Assembly (NCBI GenBank): GCA_963718315.1
Contig: CAVQZC010000012.1
Span: 558,001-622,000, forward strand
DNA length: 64,000 nucleotides
Direction of reading: 5' to 3'
Source of the DNA: CAVQZC01 sp963718315
GTDB lineage: Bacteria; Actinomycetota; Thermoleophilia; Gaiellales; JAICJC01
Every line of letters starts with the position of its first letter. Position 1 is the first letter of the stretch. The position numbers were made by a program, and so were the translations under genes. Below are positions 25,592-33,128 of the stretch, piece after piece. The notes under the pieces were generated by a model that worked only from the letters and a program-made list of their open reading frames with translations, searched no databases and was not told the origin of the DNA.

Positions 25592-26293
25592 CTAAACGTC
25601 CACGCGCTCGACCTCGGCCGAGCTGTGGGCGACACCGCCGACGATCAGCCGGCCCAGGTCGTCGACCCCCTCCGCCGGTCCCGACCGGCCGCCCGCCAGC
25701 TGCACGGCACGTCCGCGCAACTCGTCGCGCCGGAGGCCCTCGAACCCGTGCTCGAGGTAGCGGTCATAGCGCGCCTCCAGCTCCCACAGCACGTCTGCGA
25801 GCACCGATGCACGGTCGACCGGAGCGCCGCGAAGCAGCTGCAGCGAGGTTGCCGGCACCCGGGCCTCTGCCGGTAGCTGTGTCTCGGCCAGGTTGGCGTT
25901 GATGCCGACCCCGACGACGAGCTGGCCGTCGCGCAGCTCGCACAGCACGCCCGCCAGCTTGCGCCCGGCAGCCATCACGTCGTTCGGCCAGCGGACCGCG
26001 ACATCGGGGCCGCAGGCGGTGCACACCGCCTCGGCGGCCACCAGCGAGAACGCCGCCAGGCGGTCGGGTGCGATCGGGGGCCAGAGCGAGAGCGAGAACA
26101 GCACGGATGTCCCCGGTGGAGCCAGCCAGCTGCGTCCGCGGCGTCCCCGGCCGGCGGTCTGCTCGTCGCAGGCAGCCACCGCGCCCTCGGGGAGGCCCCT
26201 CACCAGCTCCTGCGTGGTCGGGCACTGCTCCTGGAAGATGTAGGGCCGCCCGAAGCGGCCCCGCAGCAGCGATTCCACGGTTGCTGGATCCAT
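25592..26293 (-). CDS. birA: biotin--[acetyl-CoA-carboxylase] ligase, monofunctional
   Basis: Activates biotin to biotinyl-AMP and attaches it to the carrier domain of acetyl-CoA carboxylase. 233 residues, without the N-terminal helix-turn-helix of regulatory BirA. The catalytic GRGRRGRSW loop is at residues about 48-56, then VRWPNDVMAAGRKLAGVLCE (WPND/Lys motif) and VVGVGINAN; a short SH3-like C-terminal domain follows. It is divergent from the sigma/fab/acc operon across a 19-bp gap, so ligase and target enzyme are neighbours, although accB and accC are not in the window. Confidence 0.94.
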   Translation of the reverse strand: MDPATVESLLRGRFGRPYIFQEQCPTTQELVRGLPEGAVAACDEQTAGRGRRGRSWLAPPGTSVLFSLSLWPPIAPDRLAAFSLVAAEAVCTACGPDVAVRWPNDVMAAGRKLAGVLCELRDGQLVVGVGINANLAETQLPAEARVPATSLQLLRGAPVDRASVLADVLWELEARYDRYLEHGFEGLRRDELRGRAVQLAGGRSGPAEGVDDLGRLIVGGVAHSSAEVERVDV

Positions 26294-26297
26294 TCCC

Positions 26298-26303
26298 TAG
26301 AAT
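26298..26303 (+). promoter_or_regulatory. -10 box for the ECF sigma / fab operon
   Basis: TAGAAT nine bases before the sigma-factor ATG, without a Shine-Dalgarno sequence, which suggests a leaderless transcript. The reverse strand reads TATTCT, five bases before the birA ATG, so the divergent genes may share this element. Confidence 0.55.
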
Positions 26304-26312
26304 AGCCGCCGG

Positions 26313-26939
26313 ATGTTCCCGCAACCCAAACGTGCGGAAGCCCGTCTGACGCTGCGAGATCGGGTACGCGACGAGATCGTCTATGCAAGCCTCTCGGATG
26401 TCGTGCTCGCCGTCCGTGCCAGGGACGGCGACCGGCGGGCGCTGGAGTCGCTGGTCGAACGGCACGCACCCTCGGTGCGGCGGCTCGCCGGGTACCTGCT
26501 CCCCAACCCCCAGGACGCCGAGGACGCCACCCAGGAATCGCTTGCCAAGCTCTGCACCCGCATCGGCCAGTTCCGGGGAGAGGCCCGGTTCGCCACCTGG
26601 CTCTACAGCCTGGTGTCCAACACCTGTCGCGACCTCGGCGAGCGTCAGCGGCGCCGGGCTCACCAGCCGCTGGAGGCGATGGCCGACGTCCCCGCGGACG
26701 GCGAGCCGATCGACCTGGCGCTGCAGCGTGAGCAGCGCCGCCAGCTGGCCGCGCAGCTCGCCGGCCTGTCAATCGAGCAGCGGCACGTGATGGTGATGAA
26801 GGATGTCCTCAGCCTGTCCTACCAGGAGATCGCGGACGTGCTGGACATGCCGGTGGGAACGGTCAAGTGCCACGCTCACCGCGGCCGGGCCCGGATGCGC
26901 CGGGCGATGTCGGCGGTCGGCGAGGCGGTCACCGCGTGA
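26313..26939 (+). CDS. RNA polymerase sigma factor, ECF (sigma-70 family)
   Basis: 208-residue extracytoplasmic-function sigma factor. Region 2 (residues about 35-105): LVERHAPSVRRLAGYLL, DAEDATQESLAKL and FRGEARFATWLYSLVSNTCRD. Region 4 (residues about 140-195): LAGLSIEQRHVMVMKDVLSLSYQEIADVLDMPVGTVKCHAHRGRARM. No region 3 and no anti-sigma-like partner next to it. Its TGA overlaps the fabZ GTG, so it is the first, leaderless gene of the fatty-acid operon; its promoter targets are unknown. Confidence 0.92.
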   Translation: MFPQPKRAEARLTLRDRVRDEIVYASLSDVVLAVRARDGDRRALESLVERHAPSVRRLAGYLLPNPQDAEDATQESLAKLCTRIGQFRGEARFATWLYSLVSNTCRDLGERQRRRAHQPLEAMADVPADGEPIDLALQREQRRQLAAQLAGLSIEQRHVMVMKDVLSLSYQEIADVLDMPVGTVKCHAHRGRARMRRAMSAVGEAVTA

Positions 26940-27391
26940 CCGACCGCCGCAGCCTCCCACTCGACCGCAGCGGGATTGAGGCGATCATTCCCCACCGGGA
27001 CCCGTTCCTCCTGATCGACGAGATCCTCGAGCTCGAGCCGGGCGAGCGCGCAGCGGGCCGCTACACGGTGCCGGCAGACGCCTGGTACCTGCGCGGGCAC
27101 TTTCCCGGCCGGCCGATCATGCCCGGCGTCCTGCAGGTCGAGGCGCTGGCTCAGGTGGGTGCGGTGTGCGGGCTTGCGCATCCCGACTTCGCCGGCAAGC
27201 TGGCGTTGTTCGCAGGCATCGAGGAGGCCCGGTTCAAGCGGATCGTGGTTCCCGGGGACACGCTCGACCTGCGCTGCTCGATCACCCGCCTGCGCGCTCC
27301 GGTCGGCAAGGCGGAGGCGGAGGCCAGCGTCGCGGGCGAGCTCGCCTGCCGCGCGAAGCTGACGTTCGCCCTGACGGAGCTGGACGCGTGA
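26936..27391 (+). CDS. fabZ: 3-hydroxyacyl-ACP dehydratase FabZ
   Basis: Hot-dog-fold dehydratase of type II fatty acid synthesis. 151 residues from GTG 26936, which overlaps the sigma-factor stop. IPHRDPFLLIDEI is at residues about 19-31, followed by the catalytic block LRGHFPGRPIMPGVLQVEALAQ, containing the His and Glu; FKRIVVPGDTL precedes the last strands. Many actinobacteria use HadAB-type dehydratases instead, so FabZ here is of taxonomic interest. GTGA overlap with fabH. Confidence 0.95.
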   Translation: MTDRRSLPLDRSGIEAIIPHRDPFLLIDEILELEPGERAAGRYTVPADAWYLRGHFPGRPIMPGVLQVEALAQVGAVCGLAHPDFAGKLALFAGIEEARFKRIVVPGDTLDLRCSITRLRAPVGKAEAEASVAGELACRAKLTFALTELDA

Positions 27392-28374
27392 TCGGCCCCT
27401 GCACGACGCCGGTCTCCGTGCTGGGGATCGGGTCATACGCGCCCGATCGCGTGATGACCAACGACGAGATCGCAACCCTGGTCGAGACCAGCGACGAGTG
27501 GATCGCCCAGCGCACCGGCATCCGCGAGCGGAGGATCGCCGGCCCGGCCGAGTCGTCGGCCAGTCTCGGCGCGACCGCCGCAAAGCGTGCGGTCGAGAGT
27601 GCGGGCCTGGAGGCGTCCGACATCGACTCGATCGTCTGCGCCACGGCCAGCCCGGACTACTACTTCCCCGCCACCGCGTCGCTGATCGGCGAGCGGATCG
27701 GCGCCGGGTGCGCGGCCGGGTTCGACCTGTCGGCGGCGTGCACGGGGTTCATCTACGCACTGGCGCAGGGGTACGCGCAGATCGGCTCCGGGCTGGCTGA
27801 CACCGTGCTGGTGGTCGGTACGGAGGTGTTCTCCCGCCTGCTGGACTGGAGCGACCGCTCCACCTGCGTGCTGTTCGGCGACGGCGCCGGGGCGGTCATC
27901 CTGCAGCGCGGCGGCTCCGGTCTGCGCGGGTTCGACGTCGGTTCGGACGGGCGCGGTGCTGCGCTGCTCTCGGTCGCCGCAGCCGGCCACGCAGCCGAGC
28001 CGGCCGAGTCGCCCTACGTCCAGATGAACGGCCCGGAGGTCTACAAGTTCGCGACCCGCGTGTGCGTGGAGTCCGCCGAGCGGTGCCTTGATGCGGCGGG
28101 TCTGCGGGTCGACGAGATCGACGTGTTCGTGCCCCACCAGGCCAACCGGCGGATCATCGACCACGCCTCTCGTAGGCTTGGCATCCCGGACGAGCGGGTA
28201 TTCGCCAACGTCGACCGCTACGGCAACACGTCGGCGGCATCGATCCCGGTCTGTCTCGACGAGGCCTACCGTGCAGGGCGCATCGCCGCCGGTGACCTCG
28301 TGCTGATGGTCGGGTTCGGCGGTGGGCTGGCGTGGGGCTCGTGCGTGATGGAATGGACAAAGGAGAAGTCATGA
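27388..28374 (+). CDS. fabH: beta-ketoacyl-ACP synthase III
   Basis: Starts fatty-acid chains by condensing acyl-CoA with malonyl-ACP. 328 residues from GTG 27388 (the frame is open further upstream inside fabZ). Thiolase-fold motifs: LGIGSYAPDRVMTN, ETSDEWIAQRTGIRERR, catalytic Cys in DLSAACTGFIYAL, His in VFVPHQANRRIID, Asn in NVDRYGNTSAAS. It overlaps fabZ and fabD by four bases each. Whether it prefers acetyl- or branched-chain primers cannot be told. Confidence 0.96.
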   Translation: MIGPCTTPVSVLGIGSYAPDRVMTNDEIATLVETSDEWIAQRTGIRERRIAGPAESSASLGATAAKRAVESAGLEASDIDSIVCATASPDYYFPATASLIGERIGAGCAAGFDLSAACTGFIYALAQGYAQIGSGLADTVLVVGTEVFSRLLDWSDRSTCVLFGDGAGAVILQRGGSGLRGFDVGSDGRGAALLSVAAAGHAAEPAESPYVQMNGPEVYKFATRVCVESAERCLDAAGLRVDEIDVFVPHQANRRIIDHASRRLGIPDERVFANVDRYGNTSAASIPVCLDEAYRAGRIAAGDLVLMVGFGGGLAWGSCVMEWTKEKS

Positions 28375-29291
28375 GCAAGGTCGCGTTCTGCTTCCCCGGG
28401 CAGGGCAGCCAGCGGGTGGGCATGGGGCGGGCGCTGGCGCAGGCCTTCCCCGAGTCTGCCGCGATCTACGAGGAGTCGTCGGAGCGCCTCGGGTACGACC
28501 TCGCCAGGATGTGCTTCGATGGGCCGCTCGAAGAGCTGTCCGAGACGCAGAACACCCAGCCCGCGCTGGTCGCGACGTCGCTCGCCGCGCTGCGGGCCGT
28601 GGAGTCGCGGCTGGGCGTGGCGCCCGACGTGGTCGTCGGTCACAGCGTCGGCGAGTACGCGGCGATCGCCGCGGCTGACAGCGTCGGCGTCAGCGACGTC
28701 ATCCACCTCGTCCGCGAGCGGGGCCTGGCGATGGCCGAGTCGCGCGCCGACGGCGCGATGGCGGCCGTGCTGGGGCTGCCGGATGCCGAGATCGAGCGCC
28801 TGTGCGCCGAGGCGCAGGATGTCTGGCCCGCCAACTACAACTGCCCAGGACAGCTCGTGATCTCCGGGCGTGAGTCTGGAGTCTCGGCCGTCTCCGAGCA
28901 GGCGAGGGAGCTGGGGGCGAAGGTGATCCGCCTCCGGGTGTCAGGCGCCTTTCACAGCCCGCTCGTCGCCGATGCCGCCCACCGCCTCGAGCCGGCCCTC
29001 CTGGCGGTCAGCTTTCGCGAGCTGGGGACGAGGTTCATGAGCACCGTGTCGAGCAAGCTCGAGACCGTCGACCGGGTGCCGGGACTGCTGGTCGAGCAGC
29101 TGACCGCGCCGGTGCGGTTCACCCAGGCCATCCAGGGGCTGGTTGCCGACGGCGTTCGTACGTTCGTCGAGCTCGGCTCGGGATCGGTGCTGGCGGGCCT
29201 GGTGCGGCGCATCGACGACTCGGTGACCGCGATCGCGATCTCCTCGCCGGACGACCTGACGGCGGCGGAGGGGAGCCTCGCCCGTGGGTGA
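28371..29291 (+). CDS. fabD: malonyl-CoA:ACP transacylase
   Basis: Moves malonyl from CoA to acyl carrier protein. 306 residues from ATG 28371, preceded by AGGAG. Motifs: FCFPGQGSQRVGMG at the N-terminus, nucleophile Ser in VVVGHSVGEYAAIAAA (residue about 87), RGLAMAESR, NYNCPGQLVISG and catalytic His in SGAFHSPLV. It overlaps fabH (ATGA) and fabG (8 bases). Confidence 0.96.
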   Translation: MSKVAFCFPGQGSQRVGMGRALAQAFPESAAIYEESSERLGYDLARMCFDGPLEELSETQNTQPALVATSLAALRAVESRLGVAPDVVVGHSVGEYAAIAAADSVGVSDVIHLVRERGLAMAESRADGAMAAVLGLPDAEIERLCAEAQDVWPANYNCPGQLVISGRESGVSAVSEQARELGAKVIRLRVSGAFHSPLVADAAHRLEPALLAVSFRELGTRFMSTVSSKLETVDRVPGLLVEQLTAPVRFTQAIQGLVADGVRTFVELGSGSVLAGLVRRIDDSVTAIAISSPDDLTAAEGSLARG

Positions 29292-30030
29292 GCTCGATGG
29301 CAGGGTCGCCCTCGTCACCGGGGGCTCGCGCGGCATCGGAGCGGCTATCTGCACCGAGTTGGCGGCGGCCGGCGCCACCGTGGCGGTCAACTACGTGCGC
29401 AACGCGGAGGCCGCCGAGCGCGTCTGCGCCGAGATCTCGGCCGCCGGAGGCACGGCCCACGCGGTGGCCGGCGACGTCTCCGGCAGCGACGGCGCGCGGG
29501 CGCTGGTGGCAGGGGTCGAGGAGTCGGTCGGGCCGATCGCCATCCTCATCAACAACGCCGGCATCACGCGCGACAACCTGATCATGAAGCTCTCCGCCGA
29601 GGACTGGCAGCAGGTGATCGACACCAACCTGGCGGGGGCCTTCTTCACCTGTCAGGCGGTCGCGCGCCCGATGCTGAAACGGCGCAGCGGATCGATCGTG
29701 AACGTCAGCTCGGTGGTCGGCGTTCACGGTAACGCGGGCCAGACCAACTACGCAGCGTCCAAGGCTGGCCTGATCGGCCTGACCAAGTCGCTGGCCAAGG
29801 AGCTCGGCAGTCGCGGGATTCGCGTCAACGCGATCGCCCCCGGCTACATCACGACCGAGATCACGGCGGGTCTGCCGGACGGCGCGCGCGACGCGATCCT
29901 GGCGGGGACTCCGCTGGGGCGGCTGGGCGACCCGGCCGACGTTGCCCGGGCGGTACGCTTCCTGGTCTCAGATGCGGCCTCGTTCATCACCGGGGACGTG
30001 CTAGCGGTGGACGGAGGGTTGGGCATATGA
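29284..30030 (+). CDS. fabG: 3-oxoacyl-ACP reductase
   Basis: NADPH-dependent short-chain dehydrogenase that reduces the keto group in each elongation cycle. 248 residues. Cofactor motif VTGGSRGIGAAICTEL (residues about 10-25), ILINNAGITRDNLIMKL, catalytic Ser in VNVSSVVGVHGN, and YAASK (Tyr/Lys). The C-terminal block is FITGDVLAVDGGLG. The GTG start lies within the end of fabD, and the stop overlaps the fabF ATG, leaving no room for acpP. Confidence 0.96.
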   Translation: MGELDGRVALVTGGSRGIGAAICTELAAAGATVAVNYVRNAEAAERVCAEISAAGGTAHAVAGDVSGSDGARALVAGVEESVGPIAILINNAGITRDNLIMKLSAEDWQQVIDTNLAGAFFTCQAVARPMLKRRSGSIVNVSSVVGVHGNAGQTNYAASKAGLIGLTKSLAKELGSRGIRVNAIAPGYITTEITAGLPDGARDAILAGTPLGRLGDPADVARAVRFLVSDAASFITGDVLAVDGGLGI

Positions 30031-31274
30031 GTCAGGACGGTCGGCGCCGGATCGTGATCACGGGCATCGGAGCGGTCACCCCGTGCGGGATGAACGTCGA
30101 AGAGACGTGGGCGAACGTGAAGGCTGGACGGTCGGGAATCTCGACCGTCGACGGGTTCGACGGGATCGTCCGCATCGCTGCCCAGGTAAAGGAGTTCGAC
30201 CCGCTCGAGTACATCGATCACCGGACCGCCCGCCGCACCGACCGCTTCGTGCACTTCGGCCTCGCCGCGGCGGCCATGGCGATCGAGAACTCCGGCATCG
30301 ACATCGCCGCCGACGCAGAGCGGATCGGGTGCTCTGTGGGCACCGGCATCGGCGGGCTGAAGACCCAGGAGATCGCCCACAAGAAGCTGTTCGAGGCCGG
30401 GCCCGATCGCCTCAACCCGTTCTGGGTGACGGCCCTGATCCCCAACATGGGCGCTGCTGAGATCTCGATGCGCTACGGCACCCGAGGGCCGCTGACCACG
30501 GAGTGCACGGCGTGCGCCGCCTCGGCGATGTCGATCGGCAGCGCGATCCTGTTCATCCGCGCGGGCATGGCCGACGCCATGCTGGCCGGCGGCGTCGAGG
30601 CCCCGGTCACCCCGCTCGGCCTGGGAGGGTTCGGGACGATGCGGGCGCTCTCCCGCCGCAACGAGGATCCCGAGGGCTCCAGCCGCCCGTTCGATGCCCA
30701 GCGCGACGGGTTCGTCCTGGCCGAAGGTGGGGCGGTACTGGTGCTCGAGGAACTGGGCCGCGCCCAATCGCGCGGTGCGCACATCTACGCCGAGGTGCTC
30801 GGGTACGGCATGTCGTCCGACGCCCACCACCTGACCGAGCCCGACCCGACGGGCGGGAATCCCGCCCGCGCGATGCAAAACGCCATTGCCGACGCGGGGA
30901 TAGACGCCGGCCAGATCGGGTACGTGAACGCGCACGCGACCTCGACGCCGGTGGGAGACACCGCCGAGACAAAGGCGCTCAAGCTCGCGTTTGGCGAGGA
31001 GCGGGCCAGGCAGATTCCGATCAGCTCGACGAAGAGCAGCACAGGTCACCTGCTCGGTGCAGCCGGCGCGCTGGAGACCATCTTCTGCGTACTCGCCATC
31101 CGCGACTCCTACGTGCCGCCGACGATCAACCAGACCGATCCCGACCCCACCTGCGACCTCGACTACGTGCCGAACACCGGCCGCGAGGCAGACGTCGAGA
31201 TCGCGCTCTCCAACTCGTTCGGGTTCGGTGGGCACAACGCCGCGCTGGTGCTGCGGCGGTGGGACGCCGCGTAA
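30027..31274 (+). CDS. fabF: beta-ketoacyl-ACP synthase II
   Basis: Elongating condensing enzyme. 415 residues with the Cys-His-His triad: TTECTACAASAMSIGSA (residue about 163), VNAHATSTPVGD, and STKSSTGHLLGAAG; also NSFGFGGHNAALVL near the end. It starts at an ATG overlapping the fabG stop. A 53-base gap separates it from accD. In many bacteria acpP sits just before fabF, but here it does not. Confidence 0.96.
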   Translation: MSQDGRRRIVITGIGAVTPCGMNVEETWANVKAGRSGISTVDGFDGIVRIAAQVKEFDPLEYIDHRTARRTDRFVHFGLAAAAMAIENSGIDIAADAERIGCSVGTGIGGLKTQEIAHKKLFEAGPDRLNPFWVTALIPNMGAAEISMRYGTRGPLTTECTACAASAMSIGSAILFIRAGMADAMLAGGVEAPVTPLGLGGFGTMRALSRRNEDPEGSSRPFDAQRDGFVLAEGGAVLVLEELGRAQSRGAHIYAEVLGYGMSSDAHHLTEPDPTGGNPARAMQNAIADAGIDAGQIGYVNAHATSTPVGDTAETKALKLAFGEERARQIPISSTKSSTGHLLGAAGALETIFCVLAIRDSYVPPTINQTDPDPTCDLDYVPNTGREADVEIALSNSFGFGGHNAALVLRRWDAA

Positions 31275-31327
31275 CTCGCGACCGCAACCGCGGTTACGGG
31301 ACGGGCGTCCCACCTGAAAGAGGGTCA

Positions 31328-32296
31328 GTGGCAGACAACATCAGCGTCGACATCAGCGTGGTGGGTGACGACCCGGGCGGCGGCGAGACCGCGGCCGTGC
31401 GCGCCCGCAACACCTGCCCCGTCTGCTCCTCGCACTACCGCGAGGAGGAGATGGTTGCGAACCTCCGCGTGTGTGCGCACTGCGGCTACCACTTCCCAGT
31501 CGCCTCGCGCGAACGCGTGATCCAGCTGGTCGACGAGGGTAGCTGGACGGAGATAGCCCGCGACCTGCGGTCGGCCGACCCGCTCGAGTTCGTCGACACA
31601 AAGCCCTATCCGGAGCGGCTTGCCGCTGCGACATCGGCGACCGGCCTGAGCGACGCGATGCTGGTCGGCGAGGCGGCGATCGGGGGTCTTCCGGTCGCGC
31701 TGGCGGTGATGGATTTCAGCTTCCTCGGCGGCAGCATGGGATCGGTGGTGGGCGAGAAGTTCGTGCGCGGTGCCGAGCTTGCGATCGAGCGCCGGATGCC
31801 GCTGGTCTCGGTTGCCTCCTCCGGCGGAGCCCGGATGCAGGAGGGCGTGCTGGCACTGATGCAGATGGCGAAGACCGTGGCCGCGGTCGACGAGCTGCGA
31901 GAGGCGGGGAGGCCGTACGTCTCGGTGCTCGCCCATCCCACGACAGGCGGCGTCGCCGCCAGCTTCGCCGCACTCGGCGACGTGATCATCGCCGAGCCCG
32001 GCGCCCTGCTCTCGTTCTCGGGGCCGCGGGTCGTGAAGCAGACCACCCGCGAGAACGTGCCCGACGACTTCGGCCTGGCCGAGTCGAACTACCAGCACGG
32101 CCACGTCGACATGATCGTCCCCCGGCCCGAGCTCCGCGACACGGTCGCGCGCGTCGCCGCCCTGCTGGCAGGCGGCACGCCCTACCGGCGCCAGACCCTG
32201 ATCCCCGACCTCGGCGCCCAGCGCGCGGTTGGCCGCCTGCTCGGCGGCGCCCGCCGCCGGCTTGGCGACCTGATCCCCGAACGTGACGGCGCCTGA
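31328..32296 (+). CDS. accD: acetyl-CoA carboxylase carboxyltransferase subunit beta
   Basis: Half of the carboxyltransferase that makes malonyl-CoA. 322 residues from GTG 31328 (the open frame extends upstream inside fabF). N-terminal zinc ribbon CPVC...CAHC (residues about 26-50), then the crotonase-like core with GGSMGSVVGEKFVRGAELAIE and SSGGARMQEGVLALMQMAKT, later HPTTGGVAASFA and FSGPRVVKQTT. It overlaps accA by 14 bases. Confidence 0.96.
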   Translation: MADNISVDISVVGDDPGGGETAAVRARNTCPVCSSHYREEEMVANLRVCAHCGYHFPVASRERVIQLVDEGSWTEIARDLRSADPLEFVDTKPYPERLAAATSATGLSDAMLVGEAAIGGLPVALAVMDFSFLGGSMGSVVGEKFVRGAELAIERRMPLVSVASSGGARMQEGVLALMQMAKTVAAVDELREAGRPYVSVLAHPTTGGVAASFAALGDVIIAEPGALLSFSGPRVVKQTTRENVPDDFGLAESNYQHGHVDMIVPRPELRDTVARVAALLAGGTPYRRQTLIPDLGAQRAVGRLLGGARRRLGDLIPERDGA

Positions 32297-33128
32297 CCGC
32301 CGGTTCCGCTTCCTGCGGCGCCGCGGCGCCGACGGGGACGCGTGGCATGCAGTCGAGCTGGCCCGTCACCAGGACCGGCCCTACACGCTCGACTACCTCA
32401 GCCGCATCTGCGACGACTTCGTGGAGCTGCACGGCGACAGGGCAGAGGGGGACGACCCGGCGATCGTCGCCGGCATCGGTTCGTTCCGCGGCAAGTCGGT
32501 CGCCTTCGTCGGGCACCAGAAGGGCCGCGACCTCAAGGAGCGGACGTACCGCAACTTCGGGATGCCGCGCCCGGAGGGCTACCGCAAGGCGATGCGGGTG
32601 TTCGAGCTGGCCGACCGGCTCTCGTTCCCGGTCGTGACGCTGATCGACACGCCGGGCGCCTATCCCGGGGTCGGCGCGGAACAGCGCGGGCAGTCCGGCG
32701 CGATCGCCCGCTCGCAGCTGCTGCTGATGGGGCTCGATGTGCCCGTCGTCGCCTGCGTGATCGGCGAGGGCAGCTCGGGCGGCGCGCTTGCCATCGGAGT
32801 GGCCGACCGGGTGCTGATGCAGCAGAACACGACGTACACCGTGATCTCGCCGGAGGGATGTGCGGCGATCCTCTGGAAGGATGCCGGCGAGGCCCGGCGC
32901 GCTGCGGCCGCGCTGCGGCCGACCGCGGACAGCTGCCTGGTTCTGGGCGTGGTCGACGTGATCGTCCCGGAGCCGTCAGGCGGAGCCCACCGGGATGCCG
33001 CCCGGGCGGCGGAGCTGCTCGCTGATGCGATCGCCGTCGAGCTCGACTTCCTGAACTCGCTGCCGTCTGCGGAGCGCCGGCGGCTGCGGCGGCAGAAGTT
33101 CGAGCGCATGGGCGCGTTCGTGGAGTGA
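32283..33128 (+). CDS. accA: acetyl-CoA carboxylase carboxyltransferase subunit alpha
   Basis: Partner of AccD. 281 residues. Motifs: ELARHQDRPYTLDYL, FHGDR-like LHGDRAEGDDPAIVAG, GHQKGRDLKERTYRNFGMPRPEG, then VVTLIDTPGAYPGVGAEQRGQ and GEGSSGGALAIGVAD. The separate A/D subunits are the Gram-negative/Firmicutes arrangement, whereas many actinobacteria have fused AccD-type CT subunits. The GTG start is inside accD, and its stop overlaps the next start (GTGA). Confidence 0.96.
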   Translation: MTAPDRRFRFLRRRGADGDAWHAVELARHQDRPYTLDYLSRICDDFVELHGDRAEGDDPAIVAGIGSFRGKSVAFVGHQKGRDLKERTYRNFGMPRPEGYRKAMRVFELADRLSFPVVTLIDTPGAYPGVGAEQRGQSGAIARSQLLLMGLDVPVVACVIGEGSSGGALAIGVADRVLMQQNTTYTVISPEGCAAILWKDAGEARRAAAALRPTADSCLVLGVVDVIVPEPSGGAHRDAARAAELLADAIAVELDFLNSLPSAERRRLRRQKFERMGAFVE

